Below are positions 54,007-62,187 of a DNA stretch of 64,000 bases, one piece after another. How positions within the stretch are numbered: position 1 is the stretch's first letter; every line of letters begins with the position of its first letter. The position numbers and the translations under genes are program-made. The stretch spans positions 62,001 to 126,000 of the forward strand of contig JAOABQ010000112.1 of the NCBI GenBank assembly GCA_026418275.1, written 5' to 3'. Below the pieces are notes generated by a model, which saw only the letters and a list, made by a program, of their open reading frames with translations, ran no database searches and was not told the DNA's origin. The stretch is from Clostridia bacterium. Lineage in GTDB: Bacteria > Bacillota > Clostridia > Acetivibrionales > DSM-2933.

Positions 54007-54072
54007 AGGATGAAAACCATTTTTAAGGAGATAATATAAAGAAAGATAAAGGAGGAAGAGGAGGACTTCAAA

Positions 54073-54342
54073 ATGTCAAGGCTAGAAGATGCAATTGACA
54101 GAATTAAAATACTTGAATGCCCTACCGGGGAACTGGAAAAAAGAGTGGAGGGAATTCTTGCAAATTTTGAAGTGGCAGACCGGGAAAAAATCACTGTATA
54201 TAGAGATGTGCGATTTGATAGGGATGAGGCAGAGGCTTACAGTGTAAATTTGCCGGCTGGCCAGGATGAAAAGATTGTAATCCTCGCAAAATCAGGGCTG
54301 GATGATTATGTAGTGAAAATATTGGATGTTTATATTAGTTAA
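54073..54342 (+). CDS. Small conserved-looking protein of unknown function
   Basis: 89 residues with AAGGAGGAAGAGGAGG upstream, an unusually strong purine-rich site. The N-terminal half is helical (DAIDRIKILECPTGELEKRVEG) and the C-terminal half is probably beta, ending VVKILDVYIS. No membrane helix, signal or known motif is visible. It follows the VOC gene by 66 bp and is likely co-transcribed. I do not recognise the family. Confidence 0.65.
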   Translation: MSRLEDAIDRIKILECPTGELEKRVEGILANFEVADREKITVYRDVRFDRDEAEAYSVNLPAGQDEKIVILAKSGLDDYVVKILDVYIS

Positions 54343-54943
54343 GAATTTATAGAGACCGGCAAGATAGCATGCTTAAAGAGAATGTACAGCATTTTGCAGA
54401 GCATATTCGGTTTCGTATTGTTGCATGCTCTGCAAAATGGTTGGTGACTATTCATAACAATCGCCCACGGTATTTAAGTCCAGCATGATTAGACCCAGTT
54501 TCTCCAATTTTTACTGTTGTAACTGAGCTGCTTTTTTGAGTTTCTTCCTATAATTTTTTAAAATCTACTGTGCAAATATTATAGTTGAAAACATTGTATT
54601 AAATCCTGTTAAAGGAATTACTCTACATTTGATAACCTATCGCAAGCCCAAAAATCACAAAAATAACCACTATGAATATTGTTGATTTCATGAAATTAAT
54701 CAAGGAATTAAAAGAGTATATAATTAATTATTGAATAAAGCCTTGTTGAAAGTACTGCAAAACTATTGAACCGATAGTTTTGCAGTACTTTTTTTATTTT
54801 CGGAAACAGAGTGAAAGGGCTACCATGATCAACTCCCATTATACTTTTTCGAAAGTGGTTTATACTAATATTAAAGTAATTGAAAATACGAATATGATGT
54901 CAAAGGCTGGATATTTTGTTCATATTGGAAGCGAGGAAAATTA
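54343..54943 (+). other. 601-bp gene-free region with two strong hairpins
   Basis: No credible gene. A 14-bp stem CATTTTGCAGAGCA/TGCTCTGCAAAATG lies at 54390-54439 without a T run. A terminator-grade stem AAAGTACTGCAAAACTAT with its partner and T7 lies at 54749-54800. A degraded family B fragment (TTTCATGAAATTAATCAAGGAATTAAAAG) is near 54686-54714. It may contain a small RNA ending at the second hairpin. Confidence 0.5.
54749..54800 (+). terminator. Strong terminator 400 bp from any upstream gene
   Basis: About 18 paired bases (AAAGTACTGCAAAACTAT and ATAGTTTTGCAGTACTTT), a 7-base loop, then T run. There is no gene directly before it. Confidence 0.88.
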
Positions 54944-56347
54944 ATGTCAAGCATTTTCAGAACAAAGTCAATTGATGCAATGTTAAGGGAGTCAAGCGGC
55001 GAAACCGGCAAGTCACTGAAAAAAGCACTGGGTGCTTTTGAATTAACCATGCTTGGAATGGGTGCAATTATAGGTACCGGTATATTCGTGCTGACAGGCG
55101 TCGCTGCTGCCAAATATTCCGGACCGGCACTGATTATTTCATTTATTATTTCGGGTTTGGCTTGTGCCTTTGCTGCATTATGTTATGCTGAGTTTGCAGC
55201 TATGGTTCCTGTTGCCGGCAGTGCCTATACTTATGGCTATGCAGCACTGGGTGAAATTTGGGCGTGGATTATAGGATGGGATCTGATTCTTGAGTATGCT
55301 GTTGCTGTGGCAGCAGTAGCAATCGGTTGGTCAGGGTATATAGTAAGTCTGCTGGAATCAGTTGGGGTTCATCTCCCGGCTGCTTTGGTGAATGCTCCTC
55401 ATGTTAAAGGCGGATTTATTAATGTTCCTGCAATTATAATTATTTCACTTATTACTCTGCTGCTAATAAAGGGCGTCAAAGAAAGTACAACAATGAATAA
55501 TATCATTGTTGGGATCAAAGTTTTGGTAGTAGCAGTATTTATAGCTGTCGGTATATTTCATATTAACCCTTCAAATTGGCACCCATTTATGCCATATGGA
55601 TGGAATGGTGTATTTACCGGTGCATCAATTGTTTTCTTTGCGTATATAGGATTTGATGCCGTTTCGACAGCTGCCGAAGAGGCTAAGAACCCTCAGAGAG
55701 ATCTTCCAAAAGGCATAATTGCCTCTCTGGTAATCTGCACCATTCTTTATATTGTAGTATCCGGAATACTTACAGGTATGGTTCCATACATGCAATTCGC
55801 CAATACTTCAGCACCTGTTGCTTTTGCCCTCCAACAAATAGGAATCAAATGGGGATCAGCACTTGTATCTGTTGGAGCAGTAAGCGGAATTACGTCGGTA
55901 CTTATTGTTATGATGTTTGGCCAGACCCGAGTACTATTTGTTATGTCCAGAGACGGTTTACTGCCAAAAGTATTCAGCAGTGTTCATTCTACGTTTGGTA
56001 CCCCTGCCAAAAGTACAGCATTTGTTGGAGTGGTGACAGCATTGGTTGCCGGGTTTACATCTATAAGTGAGGTTGCAGAATTAACAAATATAGGAACATT
56101 GGCTGCTTTTATTATAGTATCGGCAGCTATTATAGTTCTGAGAAAAACAAGACCTGACTTGAAAAGAGCGTTCAAATGTCCCGGAGTTCCTGTAATCCCG
56201 GCATTAGCTATATTATTCTGTTCTTTTCTTATATACAAATTGCCGGTAATTACCCATTGGAGATTTGTTATTTGGATAGTAATAGGCTTAGTTATTTATT
56301 TCCTTTATGGAAGGAAACACAGTGCCCTAAATCAAATAAAGAAATAG
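54944..56347 (+). CDS. APC-family amino acid permease (cationic amino acid transporter type)
   Basis: 467 residues, with GCGAGGAAA upstream. About twelve membrane helices are visible. The first unwound helix has GAIIGTGIFVLTG, which binds the amino group of the substrate. Other family blocks are YAEFAAMVPVAGSAYTY, FFAYIGFDAVSTAAEEAKNPQRDLP and FGQTRVLFVMSRDGLLP. The pattern fits YfnA/CAT-type transporters. The exact amino acid is unknown. It lies beside the interrupted asparagine synthetase, but on the other strand, so a link in amino acid supply is possible yet unproven. Confidence 0.92.
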   Translation: MSSIFRTKSIDAMLRESSGETGKSLKKALGAFELTMLGMGAIIGTGIFVLTGVAAAKYSGPALIISFIISGLACAFAALCYAEFAAMVPVAGSAYTYGYAALGEIWAWIIGWDLILEYAVAVAAVAIGWSGYIVSLLESVGVHLPAALVNAPHVKGGFINVPAIIIISLITLLLIKGVKESTTMNNIIVGIKVLVVAVFIAVGIFHINPSNWHPFMPYGWNGVFTGASIVFFAYIGFDAVSTAAEEAKNPQRDLPKGIIASLVICTILYIVVSGILTGMVPYMQFANTSAPVAFALQQIGIKWGSALVSVGAVSGITSVLIVMMFGQTRVLFVMSRDGLLPKVFSSVHSTFGTPAKSTAFVGVVTALVAGFTSISEVAELTNIGTLAAFIIVSAAIIVLRKTRPDLKRAFKCPGVPVIPALAILFCSFLIYKLPVITHWRFVIWIVIGLVIYFLYGRKHSALNQIKK

Positions 56348-56554
56348 AAAGTGTATCCCTATATTGATAAAGCTGGGGAATACATGACCCTTACTTCGGT
56401 TTCAGTTGTCATAATATGCTCCTTGGTTCTTTAGTATGTGACACAAAATGCCATAAGAACTAGGGCGATACAATTTCATTGATATTTTTCAAAAAAAGTA
56501 ATTCAAAGATATATACTATTGTAATATCTGGCAGGTATACCGTCAATCAAAACA

Positions 56555-56594
56555 GAAGGCAAAAACAGGGTGATAACTGTCTTTGCCTTCCGAA
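56555..56594. terminator. Hairpin between permease and asnB fragment
   Basis: GAAGGCAAA and TTTGCCTTC arms lie between convergent genes. T-rich sequence follows mainly on the - strand, so it may serve asnB best. Confidence 0.55.
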
Positions 56595-56597
56595 TAT

Positions 56598-57308
56598 TCA
56601 CACAATGGACACCTTAAACTTTCTGAGCCATAAATCTACCTGTATTAAGTAGGCAAACATTTGAGGTGTTGCCATGAGCTGGCCAAACCAGGGCTTTCCA
56701 TAATCCGAATCACTCTTTAGCATAGCCATCATTGTTTTAATATCAATGAAAGGAAGAATAGGAGAACTTTTGTCATTCATAATTTCTAAAAACCAATTCT
56801 TTACTGCTTTCTCATAGGAAGGATTGTGTGTTTTGGGGTAGGGACTCTTCTTCCTGTAGAGTACGTCCTCAGGAAGTATGCCTATTAATGCACGGCGTAA
56901 AAGACCCTTTTCTCTACCATCAAGGTTTTTAATCTCCCAAGGTATATTCCAGGCATACTGCACCAATCTATGGTCGCAAAAGGGAACTCTGACTTCAAGG
57001 CCCGAAGCCATACTCATACGGTCCTTGCGGTCCAAAAGGGTTGACATGAACCAGGTGATGTTGAGATAAAAAATTTCACGGCGTCTTGCCTCAACCGGAG
57101 ATTCTCCCTTTAATCGGGGTACCTCATCCAATGTTTCAAGATAACGTCTATTTATATAGTTTTCCGCGTTAATAAGGTTTTTAATTTCAGGAGAGAGTAC
57201 CTTTGTACGTTCGTCAATGTTTCTTGACCACGGGAAGGTATTTGCATTTAACATATCTTCTCGATGGAACCAGGGATATCCTCCAAATACTTCGTCTGCA
57301 CATTCACC
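56598..57308 (-). pseudogene. asnB: 3' fragment of asparagine synthetase asnB (interrupted)
   Basis: The frame covers the C-terminal synthetase domain, from G-E-C-A-D-E-V-F-G-G-Y at the junction to the stop at 56598, about 237 residues. It contains RRREIFYLNITWFMSTLLDRKDRMSMASGLEVRVPFCD (shown here only in part: DRKDRMSMASGLEVRVPFCD) and WNIPWEIK, typical of the synthetase domain of glutamine-dependent AsnB. An open frame runs 15 bases further into the insert and begins with GTG, but no ribosome site is present. The missing N-terminal part lies at 62958-64000 on the same strand. Alone this piece cannot make asparagine. Excision of the intervening DNA would restore the gene. Confidence 0.95.
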
Positions 57309-57321
57309 TGAGTGTGCAGAC
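57294..57321 (-). other. Left attachment junction (attL-like)
   Basis: The + strand reads GTCTGCACATTCA-CC-TGAGTGTGCAGAC. It is strongly dyad-symmetric around CC (57307-57308). The left arm is asnB coding DNA; the right arm belongs to the insert. The inverted arms TCTGCAC and GTGCAGA are those of a serine recombinase site. Confidence 0.8.
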
Positions 57322-57410
57322 ACATTGGAATATGGATCAAAATGCTATAAACACAATAGTCTTATTAATTATATAAATATTCATCAATGCTTGAATTTCA
57401 TTTCAATCTC

Positions 57411-57441
57411 TTGACAAAGTATTAAATGAGTAATATATTAC
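57411..57441 (+). promoter_or_regulatory. MarR-gene promoter with palindromic operator 1
   Basis: TTGACA (57411-57416) and TATATT (57434-57439) are 17 bases apart. The perfect palindrome GTAATATATTAC (57430-57441) covers the -10 box. This is typical of MarR autorepression. Confidence 0.85.
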
Positions 57442-57516
57442 GCATATCAAGTGGAAAATCTTATGGAATTGATGTCTAAACCAAAAAGAAAGGATACTTG
57501 AATTCCAAACAATTAA

Positions 57517-57528
57517 GTAATGTATTAC
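57517..57528 (+). promoter_or_regulatory. Palindromic operator 2
   Basis: GTAATGTATTAC differs from operator 1 by one base and lies 26 bases before the MarR start codon. Two near-identical sites 87 bases apart support cooperative or dual binding by the regulator. Confidence 0.8.
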
Positions 57529-57553
57529 GTATTCTATGATCAGAGGTAAGTTG

Positions 57554-58030
57554 ATGAACAAAGAAGATATTATGAACAAACAAAAGTTTATATTCAGCCA
57601 GCTATTTTTATTATCTAATAAGCTTCAAGTAATGGGGGATCGGGTTCTTACCGGTGAGATGACCATACATCAGTGGCTATTGACTGTGGCAATTGCACAA
57701 TTTGGGGATATTCCTCCACTTCGCTGTGAAGTTGCTGATTTTATGGAAAGTTCTCACCAGAATGTAAAACAACTAGCTTTAAAGCTTCAGAGAAAGGGTT
57801 TCATAAATATAGAAAAGGATAAAGAGGATCTGAGGGCTATCCGGCTAATATTGACCGAAAAGAGTATCGTGTTTTGGAAAAGCCGGCAGACAGAAGTTAA
57901 ATGATTTCTTCAGGAACTTTTTAAGGATTTGGGTCAAGGTGAGATCGGTGCACTTTATGACGGCTTAAACAAGCTGTATGAAAGTTCCGTAGGGATGGAG
58001 CGCAAAGAAATTTTCAATAACGATAGATAA
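57554..58030 (+). pseudogene. MarR-family regulator with in-frame TGA at codon 117
   Basis: ATG 57554 has AGAGGT 7 bases upstream. The winged helix region is clear: LTGEMTIHQWLLTVAI, then DFMESSHQNVKQLALKLQRKGFI and the wing KDKEDLRAIRLILTEK. TGA at 57902-57904 ends the frame after 116 residues (QTEVK). The same frame then continues for 41 codons (FLQELFKDLGQGEIGALYDG and more) to TAA at 58028-58030. A full protein of about 157 residues with the last dimerisation helices is what the family expects. So this is a nonsense mutation, or a truncated but still folded protein. Its own palindromic operators are intact. Confidence 0.75.
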
Positions 58031-58064
58031 TATAAGAAGCGTCTCCTAAAATATTTTAAGAAAT

Positions 58065-58113
58065 AAAAAACCCGGTTCACGAAAGTATTCTAAGTTCCTT
58101 GAACGGGTTTTTA
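58065..58113. terminator. Bidirectional terminator between regulator and dehydrogenase genes
   Basis: AAAAAACCCGgTTCA pairs with TGAACGGGTTTTT. A and T runs flank both sides, so it serves both convergent genes. Confidence 0.85.
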
Positions 58114-58138
58114 TCTTAAATAGGTTTTATAGACAATG

Positions 58139-59284
58139 CTAATGTGTCATAGGCTTAAGAATGACTTTGATACAACCATCTGTTTTGGTATCGAAAACCT
58201 CATATCCACGTTCTGCCTGATCCAGCGGCAGCTTGTGAGTAATTATATCGCTGGGATCAACCTTTCCCTCAGTAACTAAATTGTAAAGGAATGGCATATA
58301 AGGAATGACGGGTGCCTGCCCAGTTTTCAATTCAATATTACGGTTGAATATATCACCGAGGGGGAAAGCATTATACCTTGCACCATAAGCGCCGGTCAAC
58401 TGAATGGTTCCGGCTTTTCGGACAGCCTGAGTAGCAATAACGATAGCGCCCATGGCTCCGCCGTGAAGCTTCAAACCGGTTGCCAGATATTCAAGGGGGG
58501 TCATCTTTCCATCCATTCCCACACAGTCGATAACCACATCGGCTCCACCTTGGGTCATTTCTTTTAAATGATTTCCGATATCCTGTTCCTGTTCGAAATT
58601 GACTGTTTCAACTCCATTATACCGCTTTGCATGCTCCAAACGGTAGTCTACATAGTCTACCGCAATCACCCTTTTGGCACCCTTAAGCCAGCAAAATTTT
58701 TGCGCCAGCAATCCTACAGGACCGCATCCGAGGACGATAACGGTGTCACCCTCTTTCACACCGGCATTATCCACACTCCAGTATGCGGTGGACATGGCAT
58801 CAGACAACAACAACAATTTTTCATCTTCCAGTTCACAGTTATCCGGAACCCGGAAGGGGGTGAAATTTGCGAAGGGAACCCGCATGAATTCAGCCTGGCC
58901 GCCGGGATATCCGCCAAATGTTTCGGAATAGCCGAAATAGCCTCCGCTTTCTCCATGGGGGTTTGAATTATCACATTGGCTGGTCAGATCATGCTTGCAA
59001 TAAAAGCATTCTCCGCAGCTGACATTAAAGGGGATAATGACCCGGTCCCCTTTCTTTACCTTTGTGACGGCAGGTCCTGCTTCCTCAACTATTCCCATAG
59101 GTTCATGGCCGATAATATAGTTTTCAGGGAGATTAGGGACCATCCCGTGAATAAGATGCAAATCCGAACCGCATATGGCGGTGCTTGTCAGCCTAACTAT
59201 TATATCGTCCGGTTTATGAATTTTAGGATTTTCTACTTCTTTAACTCTAACATCTTTAATGCCTTGATAGGTTACGGCTTTCAT
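58139..59284 (-). CDS. Zinc-dependent alcohol dehydrogenase (formaldehyde dehydrogenase-like)
   Basis: 381 residues. Catalytic zinc ligands are in TAICGSDLH and GHEPMG. The structural zinc site has four cysteines in the pattern C-x2-C-x2-C-x7-C (SCGECFYCKHDLTSQC). The Rossmann motif is VLGCGPVGLLAQ. Length and the extra loop around GAYGARYNAFPLGDIFNRNIELKTGQ fit glutathione-independent formaldehyde dehydrogenase and its relatives. It oxidises or reduces a small alcohol or aldehyde with NAD(P); the substrate is unknown. It is the last gene of a three-gene operon, 19 bp after a CotF-type gene, which hints at action in spores or the mother cell. Confidence 0.92.
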   Translation of the reverse strand: MKAVTYQGIKDVRVKEVENPKIHKPDDIIVRLTSTAICGSDLHLIHGMVPNLPENYIIGHEPMGIVEEAGPAVTKVKKGDRVIIPFNVSCGECFYCKHDLTSQCDNSNPHGESGGYFGYSETFGGYPGGQAEFMRVPFANFTPFRVPDNCELEDEKLLLLSDAMSTAYWSVDNAGVKEGDTVIVLGCGPVGLLAQKFCWLKGAKRVIAVDYVDYRLEHAKRYNGVETVNFEQEQDIGNHLKEMTQGGADVVIDCVGMDGKMTPLEYLATGLKLHGGAMGAIVIATQAVRKAGTIQLTGAYGARYNAFPLGDIFNRNIELKTGQAPVIPYMPFLYNLVTEGKVDPSDIITHKLPLDQAERGYEVFDTKTDGCIKVILKPMTH

Positions 59285-59303
59285 TTTTGTAATACCTCCC
59301 CGT

Positions 59304-59666
59304 TTATTGATGTGGCGTTGCGAACGTACCGAGTCTGCTTGTATTGCCGGGAAACAGCTTCATACCTGCAATTTTTAGTGCCATCTCTGTTGATTTCTTG
59401 TCCAATTGGAATTGTTCATTTACATTATAGGGATGAAGCCAACCTTTTTTAATCATGAGTTCTGTTATTTCCTTATGCATGTCAATTGCGTTATACAGAT
59501 CATTTCGTAAAGTCATTCTTACTTCAGGAGTTGCAGCTTCTGTGAGTGCAGCGGCATAAAATCGTACGGCACTTTTGGCAGATAATAAAAAGTCAAGTGC
59601 AAGGGCTGAGTCTGCAAGATTTGGCATTCCTTCGGCGTTTTCTATTTCCAGATAATCGTTTTTCAT
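59304..59666 (-). CDS. CotF-family spore coat protein
   Basis: 120 residues, with AGGTG-type bases upstream. It is all-alpha with the CotF/ferritin-like four-helix pattern: LADSALALDFLLSAKSAVRFYAAAL, then RMTLRNDLYNAIDMHKEITELMIKKGWLHPY. The 'WLHPYN' end of helix four is typical of CotF proteins. Such proteins sit in the spore coat of Bacillus and clostridia. It lies between a small CotF-like gene and the alcohol dehydrogenase in one operon. Its presence on an integrated element is unusual. Confidence 0.88.
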   Translation of the reverse strand: MKNDYLEIENAEGMPNLADSALALDFLLSAKSAVRFYAAALTEAATPEVRMTLRNDLYNAIDMHKEITELMIKKGWLHPYNVNEQFQLDKKSTEMALKIAGMKLFPGNTSRLGTFATPHQ

Positions 59667-59683
59667 CCGTTTTCACCTCTTAA

Positions 59684-59890
59684 TTATTGTGTGGGCGTTC
59701 TTTGTAATAAGCTTTGCAGGTTATTTATTGCTTTTTGAGATTGTTGAACTTCTTTTTCCATCAATGCTTTAAGGTCTTGATCGAAAACAAGACCTTGCAT
59801 CATTTTTGATTTTGTCATGCCGATGGTTTTAAAATTGAGAAGTTCGTGGATTTCAATTATTTCATGTAAAGCCAGACCTTGATCAGTCAT
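59684..59890 (-). CDS. Small coat-associated helical protein
   Basis: 68 residues with AGGAGGTGA upstream, a perfect site. The sequence ALHEIIEIHELLNFKTIGMTKSK and the Gln-rich C-terminal helix (QQSQKAINNLQSLLQ) resemble the small companions of CotF proteins in clostridia. It begins the operon; CotF follows 17 bp later. It probably forms a complex with CotF or the coat; this is inferred from position and fold. Confidence 0.75.
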   Translation of the reverse strand: MTDQGLALHEIIEIHELLNFKTIGMTKSKMMQGLVFDQDLKALMEKEVQQSQKAINNLQSLLQRTPTQ

Positions 59891-60256
59891 TACGTCACCT
59901 CCTGATTTTTCAAGTTGCTCGTATTTTTCCCCTGAATAACCTGGCTTATGCTATGAATTCCAAGGGTAAGTAAACGGTTTATAATTAAAGTAACTCATTG
60001 TGCCGGTTGGTTTTTTTGTGTGGAAAGAATATAAGTGCAGAGACTTTAGGACATGTCAAATCGAGGGAGAGAAATTAGAATCCGGTGTTCAAAGCATAGT
60101 GAGTTTGGATTTGCCCGAGCTGAACCTACATGCTCATAAGGATTGAAGCAATATAGTTCTTGCAACATAATCAACCTGGCCAAAAGATTAAATTAGGAAT
60201 CTGAAACTTAGAAATATCATAGATATGTATGGGACCATAAACGGATAGGTATCAGG
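59891..60256. other. 366-bp divergent control region inside the element
   Basis: It lies between the coat operon (- strand) and the small gene/recombinase (+ strand). The ribosome sites for both are present. Runs such as TAAACGGTTTATAATTAAAG (near 59970-59990) are AT-rich and could hold a promoter. I found no convincing sigma-A or sporulation sigma -35/-10 pair on either strand. Confidence 0.4.
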
Positions 60257-60469
60257 GTGAAAATAAAAGTATCAGTTAAAGATAATGAGTCCATCGCACT
60301 CATCTGGCTTACAAAAACAGATCTTGAAAAGGAAGAAGTTCAAACAATCATTGATGAGTATCATCACCAATATAATGAGGTTGTTATTTACCGTTCCGGA
60401 ACAAAACCTCTTAAAAGCACAATAAAACAAATATTGCAGTACCAAAAATTAAAAGACATGAAGGATTAG
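60257..60469 (+). CDS. 70-residue protein upstream of the recombinase (unknown)
   Basis: A GTG start with a weak AGG site. The sequence has a beta start (MKIKVSVKDNESIALIWLTK), an acidic helix (DLEKEEVQTIIDEYHHQYNE), a second strand (VVIYRSG) and a last helix (STIKQILQYQKLKDM). It is probably a small alpha/beta fold. It sits 56 bp before the recombinase on the same strand and is likely co-transcribed. A recombination directionality factor is one idea, because such proteins are small and often linked to the integrase gene. No family is recognised, so this is only a proposal. Confidence 0.65.
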   Translation: MKIKVSVKDNESIALIWLTKTDLEKEEVQTIIDEYHHQYNEVVIYRSGTKPLKSTIKQILQYQKLKDMKD

Positions 60470-60525
60470 TGGAGGATTTCATATCCACCTGCTGCCGGAG
60501 TGTTTTTAAGTGGAGTTGAAATTCT

Positions 60526-62097
60526 ATGAGAGTTGTCGGTTATGCAAGGCTTAGCCGTGATGAGGATAAAGAAAACTACAGTTCAATCATATCCCAGTGT
60601 GGCATTATTCATGAATATGCTTCAGAGAAAGATTGGATTATTGATCAAATTTATATTGATGACAATGTTAGCGGATACACCTTTGACCGCCCCGCTTTCA
60701 ATGAGATGTTGAGTGCTATGGAAGCGGGAAGTGTTGATGTGATTATTGCAAAGGATTTATCCCGTATTGGAAGACATAATGCAAAAACCCTTCTCTTTAT
60801 CGAAAAATTAAAAGAGACAAATAAAAGGCTTATCCTGGTTGAAGAGGGAAACGGCTACGATACCAATGAAGATGAGGATGATATTATCGGCATTAAGACC
60901 TGGTATAATGAAAGGTATGTAAAAGATATTTCGAGGAAGATCCGCAGCAGCATGAGAGTAAAACAGAGAAACGGACTGCTTATCATGCATGAATCCTACG
61001 GATACAGGAAGGACCCTAAAGACTGGCACAGGTTGGTTGTTGATGAAGAGATTGCACAAGTTGTAAAACTGATTTTTGAATTATATCTGGGAGGACTGGG
61101 TTATCGAAGGATATCTGAGATATTGAATGAAAAGGGATTTCCAACTCCATCCATGTATTGGAAACAAAAGCTGGAAGAGGAAGGAAGGGTGTTTAAAAAC
61201 TCAGTATCAAATAAGTGGGAAATTTATATGATATCAAGAATTATCAAGGATGATATTTATATAGGGACCCTTCGGTGTAGGAAAACCTACAAGCCCATGA
61301 TGAAGGGAAATGCGGTCAAGGTAGATAAAGATGAGCAGTATGTTTTCGAAAACCATCATGAGCCTATTATCGACAAACAGGATTTTGAACTAGCCCAGCA
61401 GGTGAATCAAAAAAGGAGGGAAGTGGCCTATAGAGGGTACAGCAAATATGAATATATTTTTTCAGGTTTTGTATTCTGTGATGATTGCGGTTCATATTCC
61501 ATTGGCAGAAATATTCGAAGAAGCCCTGGACAAGAATATGGCTACGAATGTGGAAGCTATCACAAGTATGGACGTAAAGGGTGTACTTCCCACGCAATCC
61601 CCGAAAGCAAGCTGCTTACCTATTTCAAGGAACATTTGATTTTTATGAGGGAAGAGCAGGAAGGTTTTATAAAAACTATTGTCATGAAGGAGGGAAAAAA
61701 GGGCGATCCTTGTCTGTGGAAAAAATTGGAAAAGGAATTGTCAATTGCAAATAGTGAGTATAAAATGATTTTATCACAAAAGGTTAAAGATGTATTGAAG
61801 GAACAGAATCCGGGTTACAGAAAAATTGTTGAAGAGAATTATGCCCAACTTGAATATGAAAAGAAAAAAAGAATCAGAGAAATTATAGATAAGATAGATG
61901 ACATGAAAAAAGCAGACTCTATGTATATACATGAAAAAACCAAAAATGCCCTCCAATATTACGATGCGCTGATTCAAGGGGAAAGACCGAATAGAAAGAT
62001 TCTTGAAGCTGTATTAAACAGAATACGGATAACCCGTAGGAAAAGTCTCATATTTGAACTAAAGATAGATATTGATTCCATTTGTAATGATATATAA
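60526..62097 (+). CDS. Large serine recombinase/integrase of the element
   Basis: 523 residues. The resolvase catalytic domain starts MRVVGYARLSRDED with nucleophile Ser10. The other catalytic Arg residues lie in the family-typical block AKDLSRIGRHN. The recombinase domain (about 160-290) has YGYRKDP and RRISEILNEKGFPTPS. The zinc ribbon has CDDCGSYS and YECGSYHKYGRKGC (about 325-360). A coiled coil (about 400-470) follows, which serves synapsis control. The layout matches SpoIVCA (skin) and TnpX-like recombinases. It should cut at the GG/CC core of the dyad junctions and likely needs a partner protein to excise. It is the evident driver of the insertion. Confidence 0.95.
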   Translation: MRVVGYARLSRDEDKENYSSIISQCGIIHEYASEKDWIIDQIYIDDNVSGYTFDRPAFNEMLSAMEAGSVDVIIAKDLSRIGRHNAKTLLFIEKLKETNKRLILVEEGNGYDTNEDEDDIIGIKTWYNERYVKDISRKIRSSMRVKQRNGLLIMHESYGYRKDPKDWHRLVVDEEIAQVVKLIFELYLGGLGYRRISEILNEKGFPTPSMYWKQKLEEEGRVFKNSVSNKWEIYMISRIIKDDIYIGTLRCRKTYKPMMKGNAVKVDKDEQYVFENHHEPIIDKQDFELAQQVNQKRREVAYRGYSKYEYIFSGFVFCDDCGSYSIGRNIRRSPGQEYGYECGSYHKYGRKGCTSHAIPESKLLTYFKEHLIFMREEQEGFIKTIVMKEGKKGDPCLWKKLEKELSIANSEYKMILSQKVKDVLKEQNPGYRKIVEENYAQLEYEKKKRIREIIDKIDDMKKADSMYIHEKTKNALQYYDALIQGERPNRKILEAVLNRIRITRRKSLIFELKIDIDSICNDI

Positions 62098-62187
62098 ATT
62101 GAATGACAAAAAAACAAAACAGACAAAAAGGCTGAAATAAGTTAAAATATACACTGAAGATTAGTCCTTCAGTTGGAGGAATTTTGT

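Noticed and set aside
57309..57323. GTG-initiated reading of the asnB 3' half as a separate gene
   Set aside because: No ribosome site upstream, and the four extra residues come from the insert. It is a by-product of the junction.
57902..57904. Selenocysteine codon in the MarR gene
   Set aside because: No SECIS-like hairpin is evident directly downstream, and MarR proteins do not use selenocysteine at this place. A nonsense mutation is simpler.
58568..58966. Antisense frame within the alcohol dehydrogenase gene
   Set aside because: Shadow of a well conserved enzyme gene.
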